64,000 bases of DNA from Aquirufa beregesia (GTDB taxonomy: Bacteria; Bacteroidota; Bacteroidia; Cytophagales; Spirosomataceae), in the NCBI RefSeq assembly GCF_011090385.1, contig NZ_SEWW01000009.1, positions 1 to 64,000 on the forward strand, given 5' to 3'. The notes beneath the pieces are model-generated. The model was not told the origin of the DNA. It made no database searches and saw nothing but the letters and a program-made list of their open reading frames with translations. Made by a program: the position numbers and the translations under genes. How positions within the stretch are numbered: the first letter of the stretch is position 1; each line of letters starts with the position of its first letter. Positions 16,000-25,138 of the stretch are shown one piece after another.

Positions 16000-17592
16000 T
16001 TAAGCTAATTTGAACTCCGAAGTAAAATGGAATTCAATCTCCGGGTTATTCGTTTGGTTCATGCGCAAAATCCAGTCGGACTCTGCTAAAAACACGTAGT
16101 TACCATCTTTATCCTGAGCAATATTTTGTCCTTTCAAACGAACAAATTCTTGTAGTTTCTTAGAATCATCTGAAGTAATCCAGCAAGCTTTACTAACCTG
16201 CATGCCATCAAAACGACATTTGGCGCCGTACTCATGTTCCAAACGATATTGAATAACTTCGTATTGCAAGTCCCCTACGGTTCCTACAATTTTACGATTA
16301 CCTAATTGGGGTTGGAGGAATAACTGAGCTACCCCTTCATCCGTCAATTGATCAATTCCCTTTTCCAATTGTTTGGCCTTCATCGGGTCTAAATTGATCA
16401 ATTCCTTGAAAATCTCTGGAGAGAAGTTGGGAATACCTTGGTAGTTCAGTACCTCTCCTTCTGTTAAAGTATCACCAATTTTAAAGTTTCCCGTATCGTA
16501 TAATCCAATCACATCTCCTGGGAATCCTTCTTCAATCACTTCCTTCTCCTGAGCCATAAAATTATATGGATTGGCAAAGCGGACATTCTTTTTCAAACGG
16601 ATGTGTTGATAAAAGGTATTTCGTTGAAATACACCCGAACAAATGCGCAAAAAGGCAATTCTATCTCGATGTTTCGGATCTAAATTGGCATGTATCTTAA
16701 ATACAAAACCTGTAAATTTCTTTTCTGATGGCTCCACTACACGCACATCTGTACCACGTGCCTGCGTAGGTGGAGCAATCTTGGTAAACGTATCTAGCAA
16801 TTCCTGTATACCAAAATTATTGACTGCTGAACCAAAAAATACGGGGGCAATTTCTCCAGACAAATACTCGGCTCGGTCAAATGGTTCATAGACTCCTTCG
16901 ATCAAATCCACATCTTCTCGTAATTGAGCCGCATCCTTTTCCCCTACTCGAGCATCTAATTCTGGCGTATGAATATCCACCGCTACTACATTTTTTTCAA
17001 TCTTCGTTTTATTGGCAGAAAACAAATTCAATGAACGATCCAATAAATGGTATACTCCTTTGAAATTAGAACCCATATTGATCGGCCAAGTTAATGGACG
17101 TACACTAATGGAGAGTTTTTGTTCCAATTCATCCAATAAATCAAAAGGATTTCGACCTTCACGGTCCATTTTGTTGATAAAAATAATCACAGGTGTTTTA
17201 CGCATCCGACAAACCTCCATCAAGCGCTCCGTTTGTTCCTCTACCCCTTTCACACAGTCAATCACCAATATAACGGAGTCTACCGCCGTTAGGGTTCTAT
17301 AGGTATCTTCGGCAAAGTCCTTGTGACCAGGAGTATCCAAAATATTGATTTTCACCCCTTGGTAATCAAATGTCATCACGGAGGTAGCCACGGAAATACC
17401 TCTTTGACGTTCAATTTCCATGAAGTCGGAAGTTGCCCCTTTCTTAATTTTATTGGACTTTACTGCACCAGCCGTCTGAATTGCTCCTCCAAAAAGAAGC
17501 AATTTTTCCGTTAAGGTAGTCTTCCCGGCATCGGGGTGAGAGATAATTCCAAAGGTTCTTCTTTTGGCAATTTCGGCTGCGAGCTTACTCAT
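16000..17592 (-). CDS. prfC: Peptide chain release factor 3
   Basis: RF3 is the GTPase that recycles RF1/RF2 from the ribosome. The 530-residue protein has all GTPase motifs: P-loop SHPDAGKTT (about 18-26), switch region [18 protein letters not shown] and NKMDRE. After the G domain come the EF-Tu-like domain 2 and the RF3-type C-terminal region ([16 protein letters not shown]). Length is normal. A -7 box TACTTTTG lies 25 bases upstream. It is convergent with the phosphohexomutase gene and separated by a terminator. Confidence 0.97.
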   Translation of the reverse strand: MSKLAAEIAKRRTFGIISHPDAGKTTLTEKLLLFGGAIQTAGAVKSNKIKKGATSDFMEIERQRGISVATSVMTFDYQGVKINILDTPGHKDFAEDTYRTLTAVDSVILVIDCVKGVEEQTERLMEVCRMRKTPVIIFINKMDREGRNPFDLLDELEQKLSISVRPLTWPINMGSNFKGVYHLLDRSLNLFSANKTKIEKNVVAVDIHTPELDARVGEKDAAQLREDVDLIEGVYEPFDRAEYLSGEIAPVFFGSAVNNFGIQELLDTFTKIAPPTQARGTDVRVVEPSEKKFTGFVFKIHANLDPKHRDRIAFLRICSGVFQRNTFYQHIRLKKNVRFANPYNFMAQEKEVIEEGFPGDVIGLYDTGNFKIGDTLTEGEVLNYQGIPNFSPEIFKELINLDPMKAKQLEKGIDQLTDEGVAQLFLQPQLGNRKIVGTVGDLQYEVIQYRLEHEYGAKCRFDGMQVSKACWITSDDSKKLQEFVRLKGQNIAQDKDGNYVFLAESDWILRMNQTNNPEIEFHFTSEFKLA

Positions 17593-17617
17593 TCAATGAA
17601 TATTTTAAATCAAGATG

Positions 17618-17625
17618 CAAAAGTA
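17618..17625 (-). promoter_or_regulatory. -7 promoter box of prfC
   Basis: Minus strand reads TACTTTTG, an exact TAnnTTTG match 25 bases before the ATG at 17592. Confidence 0.55.
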
Positions 17626-17638
17626 CAGCAAAAAAAAA

Positions 17639-17659
17639 TGGCACCCAATTGGGGTGCCA
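17639..17659 (-). terminator. Terminator after the amino-acid permease gene
   Basis: TGGCACCC (17639-17646) pairs exactly with GGGTGCCA (17652-17659). On the minus strand the stem is followed by a long T-tract. Confidence 0.85.
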
Positions 17660-17679
17660 AATATTACCTGTCAAATGAC

Positions 17680-19158
17680 TTAGTTCTTTTGATTCAAATT
17701 ACTATGCTTTCTACTGTAAGCAAAGTAAACGATGATACCCAAAGTTCCCCAAATTAAAAAAGACAATTTGGTTTCGGTGCGTAATCCCCACATCAAATAC
17801 AGGTTACACAAGATACCCGCAGTGGCCACAAATGGCAACCATGGAGCACGGAAAGGGCGTTCAATATTAGGCTCGCGAACACGCAATAACCATACCGCTC
17901 CGCAAATCATAGCGAAGGCTAACAAGGTTCCCGAACTACACATTTCTGACACTTTATCAATAGGAGTTAGCGCCGAAACGACAGAAACAATTCCTCCTAC
18001 GAAAATCGTACTTTTCCAAGGTGTTTTGAATTTCGGGTGAATCGCACCAAATAATCCTTTTGGTAATAAACCGTCTTTGGCCATACCCAAAAAGATGCGT
18101 GTTTGAGATAACATCATCACCAGCATCACCGAAGTTAAGCCTGCTGTAGCTGCTATAGTAACAATGTACATGGCGATTGGTAAACCGGCACCTTCAAAGG
18201 CGGAAGCTACTGGTGCTTTCAAATCCAAAGTATCATATTTCACCATACCTGTTAATACCAAGGATACCAAAATGTACAATAAGGTACAAATCAATAAAGA
18301 AGCAATAATGGCAAATGGAATATCTTTGGTTGGATTGATGGCCTCTCCTGCTTGCGTAGAAACTGCATCAAAACCGATGTAGGCAAAGAAAATAATACTT
18401 GCAGCTGTAACCACACCATTGAATCCATAATGCTGAGCTCCTGAATCATCAATCACTGCTTCTGGAATAAATGGATGCCAATTTGCGGTATCCACATAAA
18501 AAGCACCCACGACAATAACAAAAATAACGGCTGCCACTTTCATAATAACGATTAAGTTATTGGTGCTAGCAGCTTCTTTGATCCCTTTCACTAATACCCA
18601 AGTAACTCCCCAAACAATTAAGAAAGCGGGTAAATTAAAAGCAAAAGCAAAATCGGGTACCACTTCTCCAGCTGCACGAAGCTTTTCAGCTTTTTCTGCT
18701 GCCGTAATAGGGTCATTGGTGAGATAAATCGGTAAGTTAATGTTGAAGAGATGTAATAGTTTTTCAAAGTACCCAGACCAGGCCACAGCCACCGTAGTAG
18801 CTCCCATCATGTATTCCAATATCAGGTTCCAACCTATGAACCAAGCAAAAAATTCCCCCACTGTACCATATGAATAGGCATAAGCAGAGCCCTCTACAGG
18901 CAAAATCGAAGCAAATTCAGCATAACATAATGCTGCAAACGTACAGGCAACACCTGCCATCACAAAGGATAATGCCAAAGCTGGACCAGCCCAATCATGG
19001 GCAGCAATTCCCGTTAAGGTAAAAATACCTCCACCAATAACGGCTCCAATACCTAAGGAGGTCAAAGCCCATTTTCCAAGAACACGTTTTAATTGATTGT
19101 TTTTTACATCAGCAGCATAGGCTTCCAACGGTTTCTTTCTCCAAATACTGTTGCTCAT
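17680..19158 (-). CDS. APC-superfamily amino-acid permease
   Basis: The 492-residue protein has about 12-13 membrane helices and the APC signature GIGAVIGGGIFTLTGIAA near residues 36-53. Further family blocks are SFVMAGVACTFAALCYAEFA and IIFFAYIGFDAVSTQAGEA (about 265-283), as in cationic amino-acid transporters. It should carry amino acids by proton symport or exchange; the exact substrate is not readable. It lies between two minus-strand terminators, so it is probably monocistronic. The start ATG at 19158 gives the expected short cytoplasmic N-terminus. Confidence 0.93.
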   Translation of the reverse strand: MSNSIWRKKPLEAYAADVKNNQLKRVLGKWALTSLGIGAVIGGGIFTLTGIAAHDWAGPALALSFVMAGVACTFAALCYAEFASILPVEGSAYAYSYGTVGEFFAWFIGWNLILEYMMGATTVAVAWSGYFEKLLHLFNINLPIYLTNDPITAAEKAEKLRAAGEVVPDFAFAFNLPAFLIVWGVTWVLVKGIKEAASTNNLIVIMKVAAVIFVIVVGAFYVDTANWHPFIPEAVIDDSGAQHYGFNGVVTAASIIFFAYIGFDAVSTQAGEAINPTKDIPFAIIASLLICTLLYILVSLVLTGMVKYDTLDLKAPVASAFEGAGLPIAMYIVTIAATAGLTSVMLVMMLSQTRIFLGMAKDGLLPKGLFGAIHPKFKTPWKSTIFVGGIVSVVSALTPIDKVSEMCSSGTLLAFAMICGAVWLLRVREPNIERPFRAPWLPFVATAGILCNLYLMWGLRTETKLSFLIWGTLGIIVYFAYSRKHSNLNQKN

Positions 19159-19191
19159 AGCATCAAATTTTTAAATGGAAATCATTAAAAA

Positions 19192-19214
19192 GCCGGTGCA
19201 TTTTTTGCACCGGC
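19192..19214 (-). terminator. Terminator after secDF
   Basis: GCCGGTGCA (19192-19200) pairs exactly with TGCACCGGC (19206-19214). The minus strand continues into a T-tract. Confidence 0.85.
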
Positions 19215-19223
19215 CTAATGAAT

Positions 19224-22151
19224 TTATTTCTTTTCTTTTTTCGACGTACCTAAGTCGATTACAATAGGTGCAGCTACAAATATAGAAGAATATGCACCAA
19301 ATACAACACCAATAAACATGGCGAAAGAGAAACCTCTTAATACTTCCCCACCGAAGAATAACAAGACTGTTACTACTAAGAATACGGTGGTAGCTGTCAT
19401 TACCGTACGCGACATCGTATGGTTAATGGATTCATTGATGGTTTTAATCATCAATGGCTTATTACCCATATCAGGGTTTACCCCAATTTCCTCACGAATA
19501 CGGTCAAATACAACCACGGTATCATTGATGGAATAACCAATAACTGTCAAAATCGCCGCAATGAATACTTGGTCTACCTCCAATTCAAATCCAAACAAAC
19601 GAACGATACCGACCATACCTAATACGACTAAAGTATCGTGTAACAAGGCGATGATACCTCCTAACGAGTACTGCCATTTGCGGAAACGTATCAAGATGTA
19701 AACGAAGATGGCGATCAATGCATAGAAAATAGACATAAATGATTGAGTCAAAATATCATCCGCTACCGTTGCCCCAACTTTAGATTCAGATAAAATCTTA
19801 GGATTGCTTGCGGAAAACTCGCTCAATCCCTTTTCCAAAGCAGTTCTCACCGTTTGATTCGCTTGGATAGATTCATCTTCAACCAAATAAGAAGTAGTCA
19901 CCTTCAATTTAGTTTGACCATTATAGGTCTTTACTTCTGAACCAACACCATTGAAATCATCTTTCAATGCTTCTTTCACTGAACCTGCTTCTACCGGCTT
20001 AGAGAACTCAACTACATAAGAACGGCCTCCTTTGAAGTCAACACCTAAGTTGAATCCACCTTGCATAAACAAGACTATAGCTCCAGCCGTAATTAAACCC
20101 CATGAAATCCAGTATGAATATTTACGCTTTCCGATGAAATCAAAATTCATGCCTCTAAATAAGTCCTTTGAAATAAAGGTCTCAAAAGTCATTTCTTTTT
20201 CTTTACCTGCTTTAATCGCACGTTTAGCCATCCAATCGATGAAAATATGCGATAAGTATACCGCAGTAAATACCGAAGTAACCAAACCAATACAAAGTGT
20301 TACTCCAAATCCTTTGACAGAACCTGAACCGAAAATAATCAAAATAACACCCACTAAAACCGTAGTAATGTTACCATCCAAAATCGCACTTAATGCTTTC
20401 TCATAACCTAAGTTAATAGCTTCTAACAAGCCTTTGCCTTTTCGCAATTCTTCTCGAATACGCTCATTGATCAACACGTTAGCATCTACTGCCATACCTA
20501 AAGTCAACACGATACCGGCAATACCTGGTAAAGTCAAGGAAGCTTGGATTTGAACCAACACTCCTGCAATGAAGAATAAGTTGAAGAACAAGGATAAGTT
20601 AGCCATCCAACCTGGAGTACCATAATAACCCACCATGAAGATGATCACCAACAATAAACCTAATACCATGGATAAATACCCTTGGTCAATTGCTTCATTT
20701 CCTAAAGATGGACCTATAAATGCATCTTCCACAATACGGGTTGGAGCTGGTAATTTACCTGCTTTCAATACATTGGCTAAGTCTTTTGCTTCTTCTACTG
20801 TAAAGTTTCCTGAGATGGAAGAACGCCCACCAGGAATCTCCCCATTAATCACTGGTGCAGAATATACATAACCATCTAAAACGATGGCAATACGACGGCC
20901 CACATTAGCGCCAGTTAAGTTTTTCCAAATACGAGCACCTGTTCCATTCATGGACATGGTTACTTCCGCACGACCTGTTTGATCAAAATCTTGAGCTGCA
21001 TCCGTAATCACATCTCCTTCTAATGGAGCAGATTGTCCTTCTCCTTTTTTCAAGGCTTCTAAACTCAAAATTTCATCTCCATTGGTAGCAGGAGTACCTT
21101 TAGCAGACCAAGCAAATGTTAAATTAGCTGGGAAGAAACTTTTAACCTCTGCACGACGGAATAAAGCATTCACACGAGCGGTATCTTTACGATACACACC
21201 AACACCATTTCCCATTTGAACAAATAATTTGGTTAAAGCATTTCCTGCTGCGGTATCAGCCTTCGCTTTTCCAGAATCCGCTTTAGGAGCAGATGTTAAT
21301 TGTGAAGCCAATGCATTAGCTGAAGTATCTTTACTTGCTGCTGCAGGGGTGCTAGCTGCTGCCACAGGTGCTTTTGTTTCTTGCTCTAATAAAGCTCCTA
21401 GTGCATTTAAGCCAGCCCCGTATTCGTTCAATTCATAGCACTCAATAAACTCCAATTTAGCTGCTCCTGATAATAATTTGCGAGCACGCTCTGGATTATC
21501 CACACCTGGTAATTCTACCTGAATACGGTTAGAACCTGGCAAACGTTGAATATTCGGGTTAGCTACACCAAATTTGTCAATACGTGCTTGAATAATTTTA
21601 TACACACGATCCACAGCACCATCAATTTCCGAATTAATGACTTTTTTCACTTGAGAATCCGATGATGTAGAACTGATTTTACCACGGTTAACCGAGTTAG
21701 CAAAAACAGATGCTAAACTTTGGTTAGGAGCAATTTTAGCAAAAGCAGCATAAAACAACTCATTGAAAGGGAGAGTTGAATTTACTTGTTGCTTAGTGGC
21801 TTCTGCAATGGCCTTCTCAAAGGTTGGGTCATTACTCTTTCCTGAAAGTGCACGTAAAATTTCATCCGGTGAAACTTCCAATACGGCATGCAAACCTCCT
21901 TCTAAGTCAAGACCTTTTTGTAAGGCATATTGAGTCACTTCTTGAAACGTATAACCTAAATAAACAGGTTGCTTCCAAAGAGAATCAATGAAATGTAAAC
22001 GTTTGGCTGGATCATACTTACCGTCTTTGGTAGTCGCATAAGAAATTGCTTGATCTCGTAATTGATTCGCTTTCCAAGTAAAGGAAAGGAAAAAGATACA
22101 TAGGGCTGAAATAATCGTAGACAGCCATATAATGGCACTTTTGTAACGCAT
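19224..22151 (-). CDS. secDF: Fused protein translocase SecDF
   Basis: SecDF uses the proton gradient to drive late steps of Sec export. This 975-residue protein joins SecD and SecF in one chain, as is usual in Bacteroidota. SecD: first helix at 7-27, QKGLDLEGGLHAVLEV, then a large periplasmic domain (about 90-500) and PGIAGIVLTLGMAVDANVLI. SecF: from about 670, with LGVDFKGGRSYVVEF and AILTVIGYSINDTVVVFDR; the charged D/R residues of the proton path are present. An Ala/Ser/Lys-rich insert at about 263-300 is low complexity. Transcribed alone with its own terminator. Confidence 0.97.
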   Translation of the reverse strand: MRYKSAIIWLSTIISALCIFFLSFTWKANQLRDQAISYATTKDGKYDPAKRLHFIDSLWKQPVYLGYTFQEVTQYALQKGLDLEGGLHAVLEVSPDEILRALSGKSNDPTFEKAIAEATKQQVNSTLPFNELFYAAFAKIAPNQSLASVFANSVNRGKISSTSSDSQVKKVINSEIDGAVDRVYKIIQARIDKFGVANPNIQRLPGSNRIQVELPGVDNPERARKLLSGAAKLEFIECYELNEYGAGLNALGALLEQETKAPVAAASTPAAASKDTSANALASQLTSAPKADSGKAKADTAAGNALTKLFVQMGNGVGVYRKDTARVNALFRRAEVKSFFPANLTFAWSAKGTPATNGDEILSLEALKKGEGQSAPLEGDVITDAAQDFDQTGRAEVTMSMNGTGARIWKNLTGANVGRRIAIVLDGYVYSAPVINGEIPGGRSSISGNFTVEEAKDLANVLKAGKLPAPTRIVEDAFIGPSLGNEAIDQGYLSMVLGLLLVIIFMVGYYGTPGWMANLSLFFNLFFIAGVLVQIQASLTLPGIAGIVLTLGMAVDANVLINERIREELRKGKGLLEAINLGYEKALSAILDGNITTVLVGVILIIFGSGSVKGFGVTLCIGLVTSVFTAVYLSHIFIDWMAKRAIKAGKEKEMTFETFISKDLFRGMNFDFIGKRKYSYWISWGLITAGAIVLFMQGGFNLGVDFKGGRSYVVEFSKPVEAGSVKEALKDDFNGVGSEVKTYNGQTKLKVTTSYLVEDESIQANQTVRTALEKGLSEFSASNPKILSESKVGATVADDILTQSFMSIFYALIAIFVYILIRFRKWQYSLGGIIALLHDTLVVLGMVGIVRLFGFELEVDQVFIAAILTVIGYSINDTVVVFDRIREEIGVNPDMGNKPLMIKTINESINHTMSRTVMTATTVFLVVTVLLFFGGEVLRGFSFAMFIGVVFGAYSSIFVAAPIVIDLGTSKKEKK

Positions 22152-22211
22152 GATTGTAAATTAAAAATGAAATAAAATAAGAATATAATTGTCCAAATTT
22201 TCAGACAATTC

Positions 22212-22565
22212 TCAAGGGGCCAGAGTGGCTATAAATTGGGTAAATAGTATGCTCAGTATTTGAGCACGTGGCAGAGTAATAGGTAATTTAAAGGCATGTA
22301 GGGTTTCCTGAAAACTAGGAATACTGATTTGCTGAAAGGCCCAATCCGTTGGAAAATCCAATTGCAAATTACTACTAACCTGATATACAGGTTGTTCAGC
22401 TTTTACAATCGTTTCAGGAATTGACTCTTTTTTGCTTGCTGGATACTTTTTATCCGTTTTTACGACTTTATTTTCTGCAGAAAACAGAGAAATAGGATTC
22501 GCTACCAACCAAAATAAGACCGGTAGGAATAAAAACAATTGAAAAAAGTTGACCTTCTTTTGCAT
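22212..22565 (-). CDS. Small exported protein, unknown
   Basis: Starting at ATG 22565 the protein has 117 residues. It begins MQKKVNFFQLFLFLPVLFWL, a signal peptide or anchor helix, followed by a Lys-rich linker (NKVVKTDKKYPASKKES) and a mixed C-terminus. A longer frame to 22643 exists, but a -7 box TATTTTTG lies at 22575-22582, inside that extension, so the shorter start is preferred. It shares the region with the divergent nadC promoter. No family is recognised. Confidence 0.6.
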   Translation of the reverse strand: MQKKVNFFQLFLFLPVLFWLVANPISLFSAENKVVKTDKKYPASKKESIPETIVKAEQPVYQVSSNLQLDFPTDWAFQQISIPSFQETLHAFKLPITLPRAQILSILFTQFIATLAP

Positions 22566-22574
22566 GATGGGGAG

Positions 22575-22582
22575 CAAAAATA
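22575..22582 (-). promoter_or_regulatory. -7 promoter box of the small exported protein
   Basis: Minus strand reads TATTTTTG, exact TAnnTTTG, nine bases before ATG 22565. Confidence 0.5.
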
Positions 22583-22631
22583 GGATATTTTTTTTACAAT
22601 TCCATTTCCCGCAGGATAAGATTAAAATTTG

Positions 22632-22639
22632 TAAATTTG
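22632..22639 (+). promoter_or_regulatory. -7 promoter box of nadC-nadA
   Basis: TAAATTTG, exact TAnnTTTG, 13 bases before the nadC ATG at 22653. Confidence 0.6.
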
Positions 22640-22652
22640 CCAATCAAAACCC

Positions 22653-23519
22653 ATGAGCATGTTGGCATACCTGGATCCTATTCACATTCATTCCTTTATT
22701 CAAGCAGCCTTGAAGGAGGATGTTGGCCCAGGAGATTATACTTCTTTGGCCACAGTGAATCAAGATGCCCAAGGAAAAGCTCAATTATTGGTCAAGGATG
22801 AAGGTATTTTAGCAGGCGTAGAAATGGCTCTTCAGATATTTGAAGAAGTTGATCCATCTTTACAAGTGCAAACCTTTATGACAGATGGGGCAAGTATCCA
22901 GCATGGGCAAATCGTATTAGAAGTACAAGGAAATGCTCAATCGATTCTAAAAGCCGAGCGTTTAGTCTTAAACTGCATGCAAAGAATGTCGGGAATAGCT
23001 ACCTATACCAAACGTATGGTAAACCTACTGGAAGGTACGCGCAGTCAATTATTGGATACGCGCAAAACAACACCCAATTTCAGAATAGCTGAAAAATGGG
23101 CTTGTAAAATAGGAGGAGCCGTGAATCACCGTTTTGCGCTATATGATATGATCTTGATTAAAGATAACCATGTAGATTATGCAGGTGGAATCAAAGTGGC
23201 ATTAGAACAAGCGATTGCCTATAACCAAAAGCATCAATTGGGATTGGCCATTGAAATCGAAGTTAGAAATGAGTCGGAATTAGACGAGGTACTGGCGATT
23301 GGAGGGGTGCAACGTATCATGTTGGATAACTTCAGTCCGGATCGTCTCCGAGATGCGATTCGAAAAATCAATGGAAGATTCATTACTGAAGCTTCTGGAG
23401 GAATTACAGAAAAAACGTTGCGAGCCTATGGCGAAACGGGCGTTGATTATATATCCATGGGAGCACTAACCCATCAAATCAAGAGTTTAGATCTTAGCTT
23501 AAAAGCAAAAAAAGCATGA
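22653..23519 (+). CDS. nadC: Nicotinate-nucleotide pyrophosphorylase (carboxylating)
   Basis: NadC turns quinolinate and PRPP into nicotinate mononucleotide. The 288-residue protein shows the family blocks ALKEDVGPGDYTSLA, LLDTRKTTPNFR (PRPP/quinolinate site), KDNHVDYAGG and EIEVRNESELDE, ending ASGGITEKTLRAYGETGVDY. Its stop overlaps the nadA start by four bases (ATGA), so the two genes are translationally coupled. An in-frame ATG two codons later is also possible. Confidence 0.97.
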   Translation: MSMLAYLDPIHIHSFIQAALKEDVGPGDYTSLATVNQDAQGKAQLLVKDEGILAGVEMALQIFEEVDPSLQVQTFMTDGASIQHGQIVLEVQGNAQSILKAERLVLNCMQRMSGIATYTKRMVNLLEGTRSQLLDTRKTTPNFRIAEKWACKIGGAVNHRFALYDMILIKDNHVDYAGGIKVALEQAIAYNQKHQLGLAIEIEVRNESELDEVLAIGGVQRIMLDNFSPDRLRDAIRKINGRFITEASGGITEKTLRAYGETGVDYISMGALTHQIKSLDLSLKAKKA

Positions 23520-24502
23520 ATTTAAAGGAAGAAGCAGCAGAAGTTGGTTATATCAGTAGATCCGCACCCAAGGGACCCGAATTGATTGAAGCCATCAAAA
23601 AATTAAAAGCAGAAAAAAATGCCGTGATTTTGGCTCATTACTATGTGGATGGGGAAATTCAAGAATTGGCTGATTTTGTGGGAGATAGCTTAGGTTTGTC
23701 TCAAGCTGCTGAAAAAACAACGGCCGATTTAATCGTTTTTTGTGGAGTTCATTTCATGGGGGAAACTGCCAAGATTTTAAATCCAAGTAAAAAAGTCGTA
23801 GTTCCTGACTTCAATGCAGGCTGTTCCTTAGCTGATTCGGTACCTGTAGAAGAATTCGCTGCATTAAAAGCCAAGCATCCGAATGCCGTGGTAGTGAGTT
23901 ATATCAATTGCTCTGCCGAAATTAAAGCTATGACGGACATTATTTGTACGTCATCCAATGCTATACAAGTGGTAGAATCTATTCCCAAAGATCAGGAAAT
24001 CATTTTTGCCCCAGATGCGAATTTGGGAAGATACGTAGCCCATAAAACAGGGCGAGAATTGATTTTGTGGGAAGGCGCTTGTATGGTGCATATTGATATC
24101 TCGCTCGACAAATTGAAGCAATTGCGCATAGAGTTCCCAGATGCATTATTGATTGCCCATCCTGAATGTAAAGAGATGATTTTGCGGGAAGCTGATTATG
24201 TGGGGAGTACAACAGCACTGTTGAATTATGTAGAAAAATCAGACCGACAAACCTTCATTGTAGCCACAGAAGCAGGTATTTTACATAAAATGAAGAAGGC
24301 TGTCCCGAATAAGCATTTAATTCCCGCTCCTGCCAATGAGCAAAACTCTTGTGCTTGCAGCGAATGTCCTTATATGAAAATGAATACCTTGGAAAAATTG
24401 TACAATGCCTTGTATTATGAACTTCCCGAGATTCATTTGAGTGAAGAAATTCGAATTCCAGCTTATAAAGCCTTGAAAGCCATGTTGGAGATTTCTAAGT
24501 AA
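23516..24502 (+). CDS. nadA: Quinolinate synthase
   Basis: NadA condenses iminoaspartate with dihydroxyacetone phosphate to quinolinate using a 4Fe-4S cluster. The 328-residue protein has the family blocks AHYYVDGEIQELADFVGDS, YINCSAEIKA and HPECKEMI; the cluster cysteines lie in NCSAE (about residue 130), HPEC and the C-terminal NSCACSECPYMKMN. It overlaps nadC by four bases. The third pathway gene, nadB, is 18 kb away at 42168-43757 on the other strand. Confidence 0.97.
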   Translation: MNLKEEAAEVGYISRSAPKGPELIEAIKKLKAEKNAVILAHYYVDGEIQELADFVGDSLGLSQAAEKTTADLIVFCGVHFMGETAKILNPSKKVVVPDFNAGCSLADSVPVEEFAALKAKHPNAVVVSYINCSAEIKAMTDIICTSSNAIQVVESIPKDQEIIFAPDANLGRYVAHKTGRELILWEGACMVHIDISLDKLKQLRIEFPDALLIAHPECKEMILREADYVGSTTALLNYVEKSDRQTFIVATEAGILHKMKKAVPNKHLIPAPANEQNSCACSECPYMKMNTLEKLYNALYYELPEIHLSEEIRIPAYKALKAMLEISK

Positions 24503-24610
24503 TGATTGAAAGAATGAGCTTGGTGGATCTAGGTTAAGGGATTGGTTTTGAGCGATTAAAGCCTATTGCGTACAACTCCTTCCGATTCATTCAATTACCG
24601 TTTTCCCCCT

Positions 24611-24643
24611 AGATTTGTCAACTTTGACAAAGTTGACAAATCT
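24611..24643. repeat. 15-3-15 perfect intergenic palindrome
   Basis: AGATTTGTCAACTTT (24611-24625) is exactly complementary to 24629-24643 around GAC. It lies between convergent nadA and the Rid gene and may act as a terminator for either strand. Confidence 0.65.
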
Positions 24644-24664
24644 AAACTGATAATAAAAATCAGT

Positions 24665-25138
24665 TTATTGATGTAATTCAAACAAGGCCTCTATTTCCAC
24701 AGGTATATTATCAGGCAAAGTGCCCATCCCCACTGCGCTACGAACACCAATCCCCATTTCCTCTCCCCATACCTTAGCAAATAACTCGCTACATCCATTG
24801 ATGATATAGGGATGACGCTCAAAATCGGAAGTACAATTGACCATACCCAGCACCTTCACTACCCGTTTTACTCGATCCAAACTCCCTAATTGTGCCTTTA
24901 ATGTGGCCAAAATAGTCAATCCAACCTGTTGAGCTGCCTGTTTCCCCTCTTCCATCGTGAATGCATCACCTATCCGACCAATAATCAACTGACCATTGGT
25001 TTGAACAGGTCCGTGACCGGAAACATAATATAATTCGCCCATTTGAAGCCCTGGCTTATAAACACCCAATGGGCTTGGTGCTGGTGGTAATGCCAAATTC
25101 AAGGCAGCAAAATTTTCTTCTGGTGTACGCTTATCCAT
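24665..25138 (-). CDS. Rid family protein (RidA/YjgF/UK114)
   Basis: Rid proteins hydrolyse reactive enamine/imine intermediates or related compounds. The 157-residue protein carries the family features GELYYVSGHGPVQTNG, GLTILATLKAQLGSLDRVKR and the ligand arginine in GVRSAVGMGTLPDNIPVEIEA. It belongs to the longer YjgH/TdcF-like branch rather than classic RidA. It overlaps the upstream glucosidase gene by eight bases, so the two are cotranscribed, though the metabolic link is not obvious. Confidence 0.9.
   Translation of the reverse strand: MDKRTPEENFAALNLALPPAPSPLGVYKPGLQMGELYYVSGHGPVQTNGQLIIGRIGDAFTMEEGKQAAQQVGLTILATLKAQLGSLDRVKRVVKVLGMVNCTSDFERHPYIINGCSELFAKVWGEEMGIGVRSAVGMGTLPDNIPVEIEALFELHQ

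Noticed and set aside
19318-21438. Several open frames antisense to secDF
   Set aside because: They are shadows of the conserved secDF frame and have no family resemblance.
22187-22210. AATTGTC / GACAATT inverted repeat upstream of secDF as a second NUDIX-regulator site
   Set aside because: The arms lack the inner TA/TA of the 1357-1377 operator and the spacing differs by one base.
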